Positions 28,902 through 39,041 of a DNA stretch of 64,000 nt are shown here, piece by piece; positions within the stretch are counted from its first letter, which is position 1; the number at the start of each line of letters is the position of its first letter. The notes under the pieces were generated by a model, which did not search any database, was not told where the DNA came from, and saw only the letters and a list, made by a program, of their open reading frames with translations. The translations under genes and the position numbers were made by a program. Location of the stretch: NCBI RefSeq assembly GCF_030160655.1, contig NZ_BSOT01000007.1, forward strand, positions 62,001-126,000, in the 5' to 3' direction. Source of the stretch: Agaribacter marinus. Its GTDB lineage: Bacteria > Pseudomonadota > Gammaproteobacteria > Enterobacterales > Alteromonadaceae.

Positions 28902-29900
28902 TTGGCGTCGGTATTTACCATATTATTCGCAGGACTTTCAGCAGCGCAAAGTTTCGCAGCTGAAGTAAACGTGTATTCAGGCAGGCAAGAAGCACTGATC
29001 AAACCATTGTTAGACAAATTTACCGCGCAAACGGGTGTAAAGGTGAATTTAGTGACTGGCAAAGCCGATGCGCTAATTAGTCGTGCGGCATCTGAAGGCG
29101 AATTTTCGCAAGTAGATCTGTTAGTCATGGCTGACGCTGGGCGTTTAGTCAGGGCTAAGAATATGCGCCTAACGCAAGCAATAGGGCTCGACTTACCTGC
29201 GCTATCGTCATCTTTTATAGATGAGGAAAAGCATTGGGTGGCGCTGACGACAAGAGCTCGCACAGTGATGTATAAAAAGGGCAGTGATGTGGTATTGCCT
29301 GAGTCTATGCTGGCCCTTGCCGATAAAAAATATGCAGGCCAAATTTGTGTCCGTTCGTCTAGTAATATATACAATCAGTCAATGACGGCGGCGATGATGT
29401 TAGATAAAGGCGACGAAGTAACATCTAAGTGGGCTAAAGGGATTGCTGAAAATATGGCAAGAAAGCCAAAGGGCGGCGATAGAGACCAGATTAAAGCGAT
29501 GATTGCAGGCGAATGTCAGTTTGCCATCGCAAATACATACTATCTTGGTGGTATGCTTACGTCTTCTGACGAGAGCCAAAGAGAAATCGCTGAACAAGTT
29601 GCCATTGCTTGGACACCGAAATCTGAAGGTGGAACGCATATTAATATTTCGGGTGTGTCTATCGCTAAACATGCGCCAAATAAGGCAGCGGCAGAACAGC
29701 TACTCACATTCATGTTAGCTGAAGAGCAACAAGCGTGGTACGCGGAAGTGAACCAGGAATACCCTGTAATAGACGGTGTGAATTGGAGTAAGACCTTAGA
29801 ACGCCTTGGGCGATTTGACGCGCAGTCAGTTAATTTTAACGACATGGGACGTTTAAATGGCGACGCGTTAAAATTAATGGATAAGGCTGGTTGGCAATAA
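28902..29900 (+). CDS. fbpA: Ferric iron ABC transporter, periplasmic binding protein (FbpA/FutA family)
   Basis: The mature protein begins near AEVNVYSGRQEALIKPLL, the N-terminal motif of ferric-iron binding proteins. The paired tyrosines of the iron site appear in ANTYYLGG near residue 210. Length (332-335) fits the family. It binds ferric iron in the periplasm for the permease and ATPase that follow. The start is unusual. A TTG at 28902 lies 13 bases after GGAGG and would give a signal peptide without a basic residue. An ATT at 28893 lies 4 bases after GGAGG and would give MKTLASVFTILFAG, a normal signal peptide. The coordinates use the conventional TTG. Confidence 0.9.
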   Translation: MASVFTILFAGLSAAQSFAAEVNVYSGRQEALIKPLLDKFTAQTGVKVNLVTGKADALISRAASEGEFSQVDLLVMADAGRLVRAKNMRLTQAIGLDLPALSSSFIDEEKHWVALTTRARTVMYKKGSDVVLPESMLALADKKYAGQICVRSSSNIYNQSMTAAMMLDKGDEVTSKWAKGIAENMARKPKGGDRDQIKAMIAGECQFAIANTYYLGGMLTSSDESQREIAEQVAIAWTPKSEGGTHINISGVSIAKHAPNKAAAEQLLTFMLAEEQQAWYAEVNQEYPVIDGVNWSKTLERLGRFDAQSVNFNDMGRLNGDALKLMDKAGWQ

Positions 29901-29928
29901 GCGTCAATACCAGTATATTTCGTTCTAT

Positions 29929-29970
29929 AAAGATGTTGCACTTGGTTGGGTAACATCTTTTTCTTTTCTT
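29929..29970 (+). terminator. Hairpin with U-rich tail between fbpA and fbpB
   Basis: The 9-bp arms AAAGATGTT (29929-29937) and AACATCTTT (29952-29960) have a 14-nt loop and are followed by TTCTTTTCTT. It could partially terminate or stabilise the abundant binding-protein mRNA relative to the permease message, as in many ABC transporter operons. Confidence 0.6.
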
Positions 29971-29997
29971 AAAACAAAATAATAAGTAAGCGGTGTA

Positions 29998-31617
29998 ATG
30001 AACGGATTTAACTGGATTAAAATATTTGCTGTGATATTTGCCAGCATTTTAATTCTTCCTTTATTCTCTGTCTTATTTAGTGTGTTTTCGCCCGACCTCG
30101 ATACATGGCAGCATCTTATCGATACAGTGTTAGTCGACTACATTACTAACAGTGTGGTATTAGCACTAGGCAGCGCGACTGGTGCGATTCTTCTCGGTAC
30201 TACTACCGGCTACGTCATGGCTAATTACCAGTTTGCCGCAAAAGCCATTTTGCAGATTGTATTGCTTCTTCCCCTTGCTATGCCTGCTTACATCATTGCT
30301 TATACTTACACTGGGCTAATGGATTTTGGATCGCCTTTACATCAACTTATTCGCGATGTATTTAGCTTACCATCAACGGTAAGCGTGTTACCCGATATCC
30401 GGCACTTATCTGGCGCCGTGGTTATGATGTCTTTGGTGCTATATCCCTACGTGTATCTATTATCTTACGCCGCATTTAAGAGTCAACCGGATGCGCTTCA
30501 AAATGTTTCTACCTTGGCAGGTAAAAGTAGCTTATCGCATATTTTTAATGTGGCACTGCCAATGGCAAGGCCAGCAATATTGACCGGCGGTGCGTTGGTT
30601 ATGATGGAGGCGTTGGCTGACTATGGCACCGTGGCATATTTTGGAGTAAATACCTTTAGCGCCGGTATATACAGGACATGGTTTGGTATGGGGAATCGTG
30701 AGGTCGCGGCTCAATTGGCATCTGCCCTGTGTCTATTTGTGTTTTTGGTGCTTATTTTAGAAAAATATTCTCGTAAAGATGCCCGTCGCTATGTAAACAA
30801 CTTAGCGAATAAAAAAACGACTAGGGAGGTGACTGGTAAGGGCTTGGTGTTTATTTGGTTGCTCTGTTTATTGCCTCCTTTGTTTGGTTTTTTTATTCCA
30901 AGTATTCAACTTTTATATTGGGCTGTATTTACGTCTGAGGCTGATACACAAGGGTTTTCCAATCTATTAGGAAACACGCTATATCTTTCGGCGTTGGCGG
31001 CGTTTATCATTGTGGCGTTAGCGTTGATGTTTTCTTATGTCGCAAGAATGACCAGCGCTAACCACTTTAGTCGGCTAAATCAGTTATTGTCACTCGGTTA
31101 CGCGTTGCCAGGTTTGGTTATTGCTGTTGGTGTGATTAGTATTTCGGGTTGGGCAGATAGGCAATTCAATATGTTTACTATTAGTTGGTTTGACTTTCGT
31201 CCAGGCCTCATTATTTCTGGCAGCATCACTATTTTACTTTTTGCTTATTCGGTTCGGTATCTTAGTGTTGCCTTGCAAAATACCGAAAATGGATTTGCAC
31301 GAATTTCATTGCAAACCGATGCGGCCGCGTTAAATTTAAACCCCAGTCGGTGGCATTTGCTGTCACGCATTCATTTACCTTTACTGAGACCCAGTATACT
31401 TAGTGCTATGTTATTAGTATTCGTTGATGTTTTAAAAGAATTGCCTGCTACCTTAGTACTTCGGCCGTTTAATTTTAATACGCTGGCGGTGAGGGCTTAT
31501 GAGTTAGCAAGTGATGAACGTTTGATTGATGCAGCGCTGCCGGCAATCGCAATTGTTGGCGTTGGTTTATTACCTGTTTGTTTGTTGATTTATCAGTTAG
31601 AACGGAGAAGCACCTAA
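29998..31617 (+). CDS. fbpB: Ferric iron ABC transporter permease (FbpB-type)
   Basis: The 539-residue inner membrane protein has about 12 hydrophobic segments in two homologous halves. Each half bears an ABC permease (BPD_transp_1) domain with an EAA-type loop, visible as LPMARPAILTGGALVMMEAL near residue 190 and IHLPLLRPSILSAMLLVFVD near 455. Fused two-domain permeases of this length are typical of FbpB/SfuB. It accepts ferric iron from the upstream binding protein, and the stop codon overlaps the start of the ATPase gene (TAATG). Confidence 0.92.
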   Translation: MNGFNWIKIFAVIFASILILPLFSVLFSVFSPDLDTWQHLIDTVLVDYITNSVVLALGSATGAILLGTTTGYVMANYQFAAKAILQIVLLLPLAMPAYIIAYTYTGLMDFGSPLHQLIRDVFSLPSTVSVLPDIRHLSGAVVMMSLVLYPYVYLLSYAAFKSQPDALQNVSTLAGKSSLSHIFNVALPMARPAILTGGALVMMEALADYGTVAYFGVNTFSAGIYRTWFGMGNREVAAQLASALCLFVFLVLILEKYSRKDARRYVNNLANKKTTREVTGKGLVFIWLLCLLPPLFGFFIPSIQLLYWAVFTSEADTQGFSNLLGNTLYLSALAAFIIVALALMFSYVARMTSANHFSRLNQLLSLGYALPGLVIAVGVISISGWADRQFNMFTISWFDFRPGLIISGSITILLFAYSVRYLSVALQNTENGFARISLQTDAAALNLNPSRWHLLSRIHLPLLRPSILSAMLLVFVDVLKELPATLVLRPFNFNTLAVRAYELASDERLIDAALPAIAIVGVGLLPVCLLIYQLERRST

Positions 31618-32687
31618 TGTTAACTATACAAAACCTTAACTTAGGTTACGACAATAAAACCGTACTTCGTATTGACGACTTACAATTAAATAAGGGAGAT
31701 ATCGGCTGTGTGCTCGGCCCGTCAGGCTCCGGTAAATCAAGCTTTTTGCATGTCGTCAGTGGTATAAATTCGCCGATGTCTGGCAGTATTCATTTAAATC
31801 AGCGAATAGTATTTGATGCGGAAGTAAATGTACCTGCTTCCGATAGAGCAGTTGGTATGGTATTTCAGGATTTATGTCTTTTCCCACACATGACAGTGGC
31901 GCAAAATGTCGCTTACGGCTTACATTCTATCGTAAAGGCAGCGAGAGATAGTCGCATAGAAGAAGTTTTATCATTAGTCGAATTGAGTGATTTTGCGAGT
32001 CGTTTTCCATACGAATTATCTGGTGGGCAACAACAACGCGTCGCGATTGCTAGAGCGCTTGCACCGCGCCCCGAAATTTTATTAATGGATGAGCCGTTTT
32101 CTAGTTTAGACCCAAGTTTGCGTGAACAATTAGCGTCAGATTTACGTGTGTTGTTAAAAAAATTAGGCATTACTGCGCTTATAGTAACGCACGATCAGCA
32201 AGAAGCATTTGCCATGGCAGATAAAATAGCGGTATTTGCTGATGGTAAATGCCAGCAGTGGGGCAGTGCATACGACTTGTATCACACACCGGTCAATCAA
32301 GATGTGGCGACCTTTATAGGTGAAGGCACATTTTTAAAAGGGCAGGTAGTTGAAAAGGATGGGAACTTGTATATCTCGACAGCACTTGCCGAGCTAAATA
32401 CGCAAGAAGTAACAACTGCTAATACAATAGATGCTCGCGAAACGCCTAAATTATCTATCGGAGAAACAGTATCTGTTTTGGTGCGTCCGGATGATATTTT
32501 GCATCGTGACAAAAGTGCGCACAAAGCAACGGTTGTAAACCGGCAATTTAGAGGCGCACATATTATGTATACTTTGGCCATTTCAAATGGAGACGAAGTA
32601 CTTTGCTTAGCACCGAGTCATCACGACCACCAAATAGGCGAAGCCTTTGGGATTAGCTTAGATGTTCAGCATTTAATTTATTTTTAA
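31617..32687 (+). CDS. fbpC: Ferric iron ABC transporter ATP-binding protein (FbpC-type)
   Basis: The 356-residue ATPase powers the permease. Walker A GPSGSGKSS is near residue 37, the ABC signature LSGGQQQRVAIARAL near 133, Walker B ILLMDEPFSSLDP near 153 and the H-loop THDQQEA near 188. A C-terminal TOBE-like regulatory domain follows from about 285 (VSVLVRPDDILHRD). The ATG at 31617 overlaps the permease stop by one base. Co-occurrence with fbpA and fbpB and the Fur box upstream support an iron-repressed FbpABC operon. Confidence 0.93.
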   Translation: MLTIQNLNLGYDNKTVLRIDDLQLNKGDIGCVLGPSGSGKSSFLHVVSGINSPMSGSIHLNQRIVFDAEVNVPASDRAVGMVFQDLCLFPHMTVAQNVAYGLHSIVKAARDSRIEEVLSLVELSDFASRFPYELSGGQQQRVAIARALAPRPEILLMDEPFSSLDPSLREQLASDLRVLLKKLGITALIVTHDQQEAFAMADKIAVFADGKCQQWGSAYDLYHTPVNQDVATFIGEGTFLKGQVVEKDGNLYISTALAELNTQEVTTANTIDARETPKLSIGETVSVLVRPDDILHRDKSAHKATVVNRQFRGAHIMYTLAISNGDEVLCLAPSHHDHQIGEAFGISLDVQHLIYF

Positions 32688-32695
32688 ATGCGCTC

Positions 32696-32724
32696 TTTGT
32701 CCTCCAACCTGCATAGTCTATAAT
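32696..32724 (+). promoter_or_regulatory. Putative aspS promoter
   Basis: A perfect -10 TATAAT (32719-32724) is followed by GC-rich GCGCCG. A weak -35, TTTGTC, lies 17 bp upstream at 32696-32701. The start codon of aspS is 60 bp downstream. Confidence 0.55.
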
Positions 32725-32783
32725 GCGCCGATTATTGAGCAAAATGCTCACCTGAATAAAACTAGAATGAAAAAGGTTATGGA

Positions 32784-34544
32784 ATGCGCACTGATTATTG
32801 CGGTCGAATTGACGAAAAATTTGTAGGTCAGATAGTAACGCTAAAGGGTTGGGTACATAAGCGCCGCGACTTGGGTGGTCTTATCTTTATCGATTTACGT
32901 GACAGAGAAGGTGTGATTCAGGTTGTTATTGAACCAGATGCTGAAGCGGCTTTTGTACCTGCCAATGAATTACGTAACGAATTTTGCATTGAAATTAGTG
33001 GCCAAGTGCGTGCTCGTCCAGACAGTCAAGTGAACAAAGATATGCGTACCGGCGGCGTTGAAATATTAGCTACTTCGTTAACTATCATTAACCGTGCGCC
33101 AGCGTTGCCATTAGATTGGAATCAAGAAAACTCTGAAGAACAACGTTTAAAGTATCGCTATTTAGATCTTCGTCGTCCATTAATGACTGAGCGCCTAGTG
33201 TTTCGTTCCAAAGTTACGGCTGCGGTAAGACGTTACCTAGAAGACGCTGATTTTCTCGACATTGAAACACCGATGCTAACGGCGGCAACACCAGAAGGCG
33301 CGAGAGATTATTTAGTACCGAGTCGCACGCATAAAGGCGAATTTTTTGCACTGCCTCAATCGCCGCAATTGTACAAGCAGTTGTTAATGATGAGTGGTAT
33401 GGACAAATACTACCAGGTTGTAAAGTGTTTCAGAGATGAAGACTTGCGCGCTGACCGCCAGCCAGAATTTACGCAAATCGATATTGAAACGTCGTTTTTA
33501 GATGCCGACGGTGTAATGGCAATAACCCAGGGCTTAATTACACATGTATTCAAGCAATTATTGGATATCGATTTAGGTGAGTTTCCGCGCATGAGCTATG
33601 CCGAGGCAATGCAGCGTTACGGTAGTGACAAACCTGATTTACGCAATCCACTCGAAATTGTTGACGTTGCCGATGTTGTTAAACATATAGACTTTAAGGT
33701 GTTTAGCGGCCCTGCAAATGACGAAAATGGGCGAGTTGCCACTATTTGCGTACCGAACGGCGCTAAGCTATCACGCAAACAAATCGACCAGTATGGCGAG
33801 TTTGTTGGCATATACGGTGCAAAAGGTTTAGCTTGGATGAAGGTAAATGACCTTTCGGCAGGTAGAGAGGGTTTACAGTCACCAGTGCTTAAGTTTTTTG
33901 ATGACGAGAGTGTTAAGGGCTTACTCGAAACCACGCAAGCGAAAGATGGTGACATATTGCTCTTTGGCGCAGGTGATTACACAACGGTCACGGAAGCGCT
34001 GGGTGCTTTACGTTTAAAACTTGGTGTAGATTTTGAATTGTTAAGTGATGAGTGGAAACCGCTTTGGGTGGTTGACTTCCCAATGTTTGAGCGCGTTGAT
34101 GGGCGCCTATATGCACTTCACCACCCCTTTACAGCACCTAGAGATGACAGCACTGACGGGCTAAAAGCGTCACCTGAAAACGCTTTGTCTAATGCATACG
34201 ACATGGTATTAAATGGCGTTGAAGTTGGTGGGGGCTCAGTCCGTATCCACAATATGGACATGCAATCTACCGTATTTGACTTGCTAGGTATTTCGGAAGA
34301 AGAAGCAAATGAAAAATTCGGTTTCTTACTCGAAGCCTTACGATATGGTACGCCTCCTCATGCAGGGTTGGCCTTCGGTTTAGATAGGCTTGTGATGTTG
34401 ATGTTAGGTGCTGACTCTATTCGTGATGTTATGGCGTTTCCGAAGACGACTACTGCTGCATGCCCTCTAACAGGTGCGCCCGGCAAAGCAAATCCTGAAC
34501 AACTTAAAGATCTCGCTATTCAAACTATCTCAAAAAGTGAGTAA
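32784..34544 (+). CDS. aspS: Aspartate--tRNA ligase
   Basis: The 586-residue class IIb synthetase attaches aspartate to tRNA-Asp. An N-terminal OB-fold anticodon-binding domain ([19 protein letters not shown]) is followed by the catalytic core: QSPQLYKQ, motif 2 [18 protein letters not shown] near residue 217 and motif 3 [12 protein letters not shown] near 530. The bacterial GAD insertion lies between. Length matches the E. coli enzyme (590). It begins the aspS-nudB-ruvC group. Confidence 0.97.
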   Translation: MRTDYCGRIDEKFVGQIVTLKGWVHKRRDLGGLIFIDLRDREGVIQVVIEPDAEAAFVPANELRNEFCIEISGQVRARPDSQVNKDMRTGGVEILATSLTIINRAPALPLDWNQENSEEQRLKYRYLDLRRPLMTERLVFRSKVTAAVRRYLEDADFLDIETPMLTAATPEGARDYLVPSRTHKGEFFALPQSPQLYKQLLMMSGMDKYYQVVKCFRDEDLRADRQPEFTQIDIETSFLDADGVMAITQGLITHVFKQLLDIDLGEFPRMSYAEAMQRYGSDKPDLRNPLEIVDVADVVKHIDFKVFSGPANDENGRVATICVPNGAKLSRKQIDQYGEFVGIYGAKGLAWMKVNDLSAGREGLQSPVLKFFDDESVKGLLETTQAKDGDILLFGAGDYTTVTEALGALRLKLGVDFELLSDEWKPLWVVDFPMFERVDGRLYALHHPFTAPRDDSTDGLKASPENALSNAYDMVLNGVEVGGGSVRIHNMDMQSTVFDLLGISEEEANEKFGFLLEALRYGTPPHAGLAFGLDRLVMLMLGADSIRDVMAFPKTTTAACPLTGAPGKANPEQLKDLAIQTISKSE

Positions 34545-34553
34545 TAGCCTGTT

Positions 34554-34994
34554 ATGACATTAAAAAGACCTGAATCTGTACTTGTGGTTATCTACAGTGA
34601 ACAGGGACGGGTCTTAATGTTACAACGGGACGACGACGCTGATTTCTGGCAGTCGATTACTGGCACAATGGAAGTCGGGGAACGCCCTATAGATACCGCG
34701 TATCGGGAAGTGGCTGAAGAAATTGGACTTGAGCTTGATATTAGCCGCAATCAGATTAAAGACTGTAAAACGACGAATCAATATCAAATTAGAAAGCGTT
34801 GGTTACATCGCTACCCTGAAGGTACTAAGACCAATACTGAGCATGTGTTTAGTTTATGTATTTGTGAGCAAACCAGTATTTTATTGACTGAGCATTTGGA
34901 CTTTATTTGGCTGTCGAAACACGACGCTATTGCCTTGGCGTGGTCGGATACAAATAAGACTGCAATAGATGAGTTTGTAGCGGTGAATCAGTGA
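34554..34994 (+). CDS. nudB: Dihydroneopterin triphosphate diphosphatase NudB
   Basis: The 146-residue Nudix hydrolase removes pyrophosphate from dihydroneopterin triphosphate in folate synthesis. The Nudix box is visible around residues 40-62, with GTMEVGE followed by [11 protein letters not shown]. The N-terminal [20 protein letters not shown] also fits NudB. It lies nine bases after aspS, and its stop overlaps the GTG start of ruvC, the usual gammaproteobacterial order. Confidence 0.93.
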   Translation: MTLKRPESVLVVIYSEQGRVLMLQRDDDADFWQSITGTMEVGERPIDTAYREVAEEIGLELDISRNQIKDCKTTNQYQIRKRWLHRYPEGTKTNTEHVFSLCICEQTSILLTEHLDFIWLSKHDAIALAWSDTNKTAIDEFVAVNQ

Positions 34995-35512
34995 GTATTA
35001 TTCTTGGTATCGATCCCGGTTCTCGCGTTACTGGCTACGGCATCATAAAAGTTGTGGGCAACAAAACAGAGTATCTTGGGAGTGGATGTATTCGCGTCGT
35101 TGATGATGTGCTCGCAAATCGTTTGCATAATGTATTTACTGGTGTAAGCGAGATCATTCGTCAATTTGCGCCGAATCAATTTGCTATCGAGCAAGTATTT
35201 ATGGCAAAAAACCCGGATTCAGCGCTTAAATTGGGACAAGCTAGAGGCGCTGCTATTGTTGCAGCAACATCGGCAAATATGCCCGTGTTTGAGTATTCAG
35301 CAAGACAAATAAAACAATCTGTTGTGGGCAAAGGGAATGCTGATAAAACACAAGTTCAACACATGGTGACTCATATTCTGAAATTAAACAAAACACCGCA
35401 AGCTGACGCCGCTGACGCATTGGCTGTTGCGCTTTGTCATTTGCATACTGAGCAGAGTATGATTAGATTGTCGGGACAGGCTAAAAAGACGGTAAGAGGT
35501 CGTCTGCGGTGA
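34991..35512 (+). CDS. ruvC: Holliday junction endonuclease RuvC
   Basis: The 173-residue resolvase cuts Holliday junctions bound by RuvAB. Catalytic carboxylates are visible: Asp in [14 protein letters not shown] (residue 7), Glu in [15 protein letters not shown] near 66 and the Asp pair in [13 protein letters not shown] near 140. A GTG start at 34991 overlaps the nudB stop. The gene is separated from ruvA by 113 bp. Confidence 0.96.
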   Translation: MSIILGIDPGSRVTGYGIIKVVGNKTEYLGSGCIRVVDDVLANRLHNVFTGVSEIIRQFAPNQFAIEQVFMAKNPDSALKLGQARGAAIVAATSANMPVFEYSARQIKQSVVGKGNADKTQVQHMVTHILKLNKTPQADAADALAVALCHLHTEQSMIRLSGQAKKTVRGRLR

Positions 35513-35569
35513 TAGGTATTACAAAAGATCCTAAGACCATAGTGCGCAATAAAGGCGCTCAACTTAAGG

Positions 35570-35600
35570 TGTAAAGATACGCTAGTTGTAAAAATACGCT
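35570..35600 (+). repeat. Short direct repeat upstream of ruvA
   Basis: The 14-base sequence TGTAAAGATACGCT (35570-35583) recurs with one mismatch at 35587-35600. It lies in the ruvC-ruvA gap just before ruvA. It does not look like a LexA box. Its function is unknown. Confidence 0.4.
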
Positions 35601-35625
35601 CTAAAAATAATAGGTAAACAATATC

Positions 35626-36243
35626 ATGATTGGAAGATTGAAAGGCGTGTTAGTTGAAAAGCTCCCGCCTGACATACTCATTGACGTTAATGGCGTGGCA
35701 TACGAAGTTCAGCTTCCAATGACAAGTTTTTATCAACTCCCTGAGGTTGATCACATCACCACTATTTATACCCATTTTGTCGTGCGAGAAGATGCGCAGT
35801 TACTGTTTGGTTTTATCGACAAATATGAAAGAAGTTTGTTTCGTGTGCTAATTAAAGCGAATGGTGTAGGGCCTAAACTGGCATGTACGATCTTGTCTGG
35901 TATGTCTGCGGGTCAATTTGTGCAAGCGGTGCTTGATGAAGATATTACTTCGCTTGTGAAAATGCCTGGTGTTGGTAAAAAGACCGCGGAGCGTTTAGTC
36001 GTCGAGTTAAAAGATAAAGTATCGACTATCGATGATATTCCCAAAACTGGCATAACGCCAAGCCAGCCACTTAAAAAAGCCGAGCTACTCGCGCCAGCTA
36101 CTTCGGCTAAAGATGAAGCTATTAGTGCTTTGATTGCTTTAGGATATAAAAAGCTTCAAGCTGAAAAGGCGATTCAAGGTGTGCTTGTTGATGACGCAAC
36201 AAGTGAGTCTTTAATACGCGATGCACTTAAATCAATGGTGTAG
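35626..36243 (+). CDS. ruvA: Holliday junction branch migration protein RuvA
   Basis: The 205-residue protein forms the tetramer that grips the Holliday junction and recruits RuvB. The OB-fold start [12 protein letters not shown], the helix-hairpin-helix [13 protein letters not shown] and [19 protein letters not shown] (residues about 80-140) and the C-terminal RuvB-contact domain ([19 protein letters not shown]) are all present. Its end abuts ruvB. Confidence 0.96.
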   Translation: MIGRLKGVLVEKLPPDILIDVNGVAYEVQLPMTSFYQLPEVDHITTIYTHFVVREDAQLLFGFIDKYERSLFRVLIKANGVGPKLACTILSGMSAGQFVQAVLDEDITSLVKMPGVGKKTAERLVVELKDKVSTIDDIPKTGITPSQPLKKAELLAPATSAKDEAISALIALGYKKLQAEKAIQGVLVDDATSESLIRDALKSMV

Positions 36244-36257
36244 TGGAGTATATTCAT

Positions 36258-37256
36258 ATGATTGATGCAGATAGAATTATAACGCCTGACGCGCAGAGCG
36301 ACGAAGAACAAATAGACCGCGCCATTCGGCCTAAACTACTGACTGACTATGCCGGACAAGATCACGTTTGCGAACAAATGGATATTTTTATTCGGGCGGC
36401 AAGAAAGCGTGAAGATGCGTTAGACCACCTACTTATCTTCGGTCCTCCAGGACTCGGTAAAACAACACTTGCGAATATTGTTGCCAATGAAATGGGCGTA
36501 AGTATTAAAACTACGTCAGGGCCTGTACTAGAAAAAGCAGGTGACTTAGCGGCTCTTCTCACTAATTTAGAAGCGCATGACGTATTGTTTATTGATGAAA
36601 TACATCGGCTGAGTCCAGTGGTTGAGGAAGTACTTTACCCGGCGATGGAAGATTATCAATTGGATATTATGATTGGCGAAGGCCCTGCCGCGCGTTCCAT
36701 AAAGCTAGAGTTACCGCCGTTCACTCTGATAGGAGCTACAACACGTGCTGGTTCTCTAACGTCACCGCTTAGGGACCGTTTTGGTATTGTGCAGCGCTTG
36801 GAGTTTTATAATTTAAAAGATTTAACCAACATCATCATGCGCAGCGCCAAGTACTTAAATATGGACATGGAACATGCAGGCGCCATTGAGATTGCACGTC
36901 GCTCGCGAGGTACACCACGAATTGCTAACCGTTTACTGAGACGTGTTCGAGATTATGCTGATATAAAAGCTGACGGCAACATTACAGAAGAAGTTGCGTC
37001 GCTAGCGCTTAATATGCTTGATGTTGACGCCGAAGGGTTTGACTTCATGGATAGAAAATTACTTAGCACGATTATCGAAAAATTTTCTGGTGGACCGGTC
37101 GGGTTAGAAAACGTTGCAGCAGCAATAGGGGAAGAAAAAGAAACGATTGAAGATGTGATTGAACCATTTTTGATACAGCAAGGTTTTTTACAAAGAACGC
37201 CCAGAGGCAGAATAGCAACCGACAGAGCATATCTGCATTTTGGCTTTGATAAATAA
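36258..37256 (+). CDS. ruvB: Holliday junction branch migration ATPase RuvB
   Basis: The 332-residue AAA+ helicase motor drives branch migration with RuvA. Walker [13 protein letters not shown] is near residue 62, Walker B FIDEIHRL near 112 and the sensor region GATTRAGSL near 160; a winged helix ends the protein ([13 protein letters not shown]). The ATG at 36258 gives MIDADRI, matching family N-termini, and is preferred to an in-frame GTG at 36243, whose GTGGAG acts as the ribosome site. Confidence 0.97.
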   Translation: MIDADRIITPDAQSDEEQIDRAIRPKLLTDYAGQDHVCEQMDIFIRAARKREDALDHLLIFGPPGLGKTTLANIVANEMGVSIKTTSGPVLEKAGDLAALLTNLEAHDVLFIDEIHRLSPVVEEVLYPAMEDYQLDIMIGEGPAARSIKLELPPFTLIGATTRAGSLTSPLRDRFGIVQRLEFYNLKDLTNIIMRSAKYLNMDMEHAGAIEIARRSRGTPRIANRLLRRVRDYADIKADGNITEEVASLALNMLDVDAEGFDFMDRKLLSTIIEKFSGGPVGLENVAAAIGEEKETIEDVIEPFLIQQGFLQRTPRGRIATDRAYLHFGFDK

Positions 37257-37293
37257 TTTTTATTCGATATAAGTAATCATTTTGCATAAAAAA

Positions 37294-37312
37294 GCCCGCA
37301 TAAACAGCGGGC
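37294..37312 (-). terminator. Strong hairpin after ruvB, U-run on the minus strand
   Basis: GCCCGC and GCGGGC pair across a 7-nt loop. Read on the minus strand the stem is followed by TTTTTT; read on the plus strand it is followed by AAGAAAAAG, so only the minus direction looks like a proper terminator although both neighbouring genes are on the plus strand. Confidence 0.55.
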
Positions 37313-37540
37313 AAGAAAAAGTTAACGGAAGGGAGTCCGAGAATAACAAGAAGCCATGTCTACACCTCAAGTTGGGACATATATTAACGTTTTAATAATT
37401 TCTGACAATTTACAAATATTGTGCTTTCGGATTATAAAAACTAATATTAAATTTTAGAGTGTAGTTTTATTAAGTTGTTGTAATAATTTATATTTAACAT
37501 ATTTTATACAAAATAAAAGTGAAATAAATCTGTAATATAT

Positions 37541-37945
37541 ATGAATATTTTTAACATAAAGGCTCGAGTGTATTTCGAGGATACAGATGCTGGTGGTATC
37601 GTCTACCACGCAAACTACCTGAAATACATGGAACGTGCGCGTACCGACTGGATTCGAAACATCGGCGTTAGCCAGCAAAACCTTTTGGAACAATCTGTTG
37701 CTTTTGTCGTCAAAGACATTACCTTAAGTTATAAAAAAAGTGCTAAACTTGATGAGATGTTAACGATTACCTGTCATCCGTTGAAAATTGGTAACGTTAG
37801 TGTTGCTATAGAGCAACAAATTTATAATAAAAATGATGAAATCTTGGTAAGTGGTTTAGTTAAGATTGCCTGTGTTGATCCTAAGTTACAAAAACCAGTT
37901 AAGATTCCGAGTAGTATATTGAGGGAAATGCGCAGTGACTCATGA
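37541..37945 (+). CDS. ybgC: Tol-Pal system acyl-CoA thioesterase YbgC
   Basis: The 134-residue hotdog-fold thioesterase hydrolyses short- or long-chain acyl-CoA and is tied to phospholipid metabolism at the membrane. The diagnostic stretch [20 protein letters not shown] contains the catalytic aspartate (about residues 11-30). It is the first gene of the ybgC-tolQRAB-pal-cpoB cluster, and its end overlaps the start of tolQ. Confidence 0.94.
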   Translation: MNIFNIKARVYFEDTDAGGIVYHANYLKYMERARTDWIRNIGVSQQNLLEQSVAFVVKDITLSYKKSAKLDEMLTITCHPLKIGNVSVAIEQQIYNKNDEILVSGLVKIACVDPKLQKPVKIPSSILREMRSDS

Positions 37946-38615
37946 TATGTCAATAACCAGTCTGTTTTTGCAGGCCAGCCCAGTAGTGCAATTTATTATG
38001 CTATTGCTACTAGGGACGTCAGTTGTTAGTTGGGCCTTTATTTTTCAACGTAATAGTGCCTTGTCACAAGCTGAAAAAGAAGTTAAAGCGTTTGAGGATG
38101 AGTTTTGGTCGGGCGCTGACTTAAATCAATTGTATAGTCAATATAGCCAGCAAGAAAATATGTCTGGTTGTTCGCTTATTTTTTGTTCTGGCTTTAAAGA
38201 ATATGTGCGTTTACACAAAGCGGCAGGCGCTGTGCATGAGTCAATCATGGACGGCGCTTATCGTGCCATGCGTGTTGCTATGTCACGAGAAATCGATGGC
38301 TTAGAAGCTCGCCTCCCATTTTTGGCGACGGTGGGCTCTATATCGCCTTATGTTGGTTTACTCGGCACGGTTTGGGGCATCATGAATGCCTTTATTGCAC
38401 TAGGGCAAGTAAAACAGGCAACCTTGCAAATGGTAGCCCCCGGTATTGCAGAAGCATTGATAGCTACGGCTATTGGGTTGTTCGCAGCAATTCCGGCAGT
38501 CGTGGCATACAATCGGTTTAGCACCAAAGTAGAAAAAATAGAAAATACTTACGGCAACTTTATGGAAGAGTTTTCTTCTATTTTACATCGCCAAAGTATT
38601 ACGAAACGAGGCTAG
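37935..38615 (+). CDS. tolQ: Tol-Pal system proton channel subunit TolQ
   Basis: The 226-residue inner membrane protein has three membrane segments, near residues 15-37 and two C-terminal ones around 130-190 containing [18 protein letters not shown] and [20 protein letters not shown]. With TolR it uses the proton motive force to energise TolA, which is homologous to ExbB. A GTG at 37935 with an upstream GAGGG is taken as the start, as in E. coli; an ATG at 37947 is the alternative. It overlaps ybgC by 11 bases. Confidence 0.95.
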   Translation: MTHDMSITSLFLQASPVVQFIMLLLLGTSVVSWAFIFQRNSALSQAEKEVKAFEDEFWSGADLNQLYSQYSQQENMSGCSLIFCSGFKEYVRLHKAAGAVHESIMDGAYRAMRVAMSREIDGLEARLPFLATVGSISPYVGLLGTVWGIMNAFIALGQVKQATLQMVAPGIAEALIATAIGLFAAIPAVVAYNRFSTKVEKIENTYGNFMEEFSSILHRQSITKRG

Positions 38616-38616
38616 T

Positions 38617-39039
38617 ATGTTTATTCGACGTCGCCGTAAGCGCGTTTCAGAAATTAATGTTGTACCTTACATCGACGTTATGTTGGTGTTGCTCGTTATT
38701 TTTATGGCCACAGCACAAGTTGTGACGCAAGGGGTTACTGTCGATTTACCCAAAGCCGAAGCGCAAACTATCGAGACAGAACAGGACACGATTTTGATTG
38801 TGTCGATTAACGGCGAAGGTCAGTATTTCCTGAATATCGGTGACAATGCTGATCAAGCGATGAGTGCACAAGATGTTGCAGCATTGGTTAGAACACGTTT
38901 GGAAGTATCTCCGCAAACACCGGTTGTCGTAAATGGCGATCGTAGCGTAAGTTATGAGAAGGTAGTGGATATGATGGTGTTGCTGCAGAACTCTGGAGCT
39001 GAGTCGGTTGGTTTAATGACGGATCCAAATCAAGGGTAG
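38617..39039 (+). CDS. tolR: Tol-Pal system protein TolR
   Basis: The 140-residue protein is the ExbD-like partner of TolQ. One membrane helix near residues 17-37 carries the proton-carrying aspartate in VVPYIDVMLVLLVIFMA. A periplasmic domain follows, with VNGDRSVSYEKVVDMMVLLQ. It is nearly contiguous with tolQ, and two bases separate it from tolA. Confidence 0.95.
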   Translation: MFIRRRRKRVSEINVVPYIDVMLVLLVIFMATAQVVTQGVTVDLPKAEAQTIETEQDTILIVSINGEGQYFLNIGDNADQAMSAQDVAALVRTRLEVSPQTPVVVNGDRSVSYEKVVDMMVLLQNSGAESVGLMTDPNQG

Positions 39040-39041
39040 TC

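Noticed and set aside
36243-36257. GTG at 36243 as the ruvB start
   Set aside because: The GTGGAG there serves as the ribosome site for ATG 36258, which matches RuvB N-termini.
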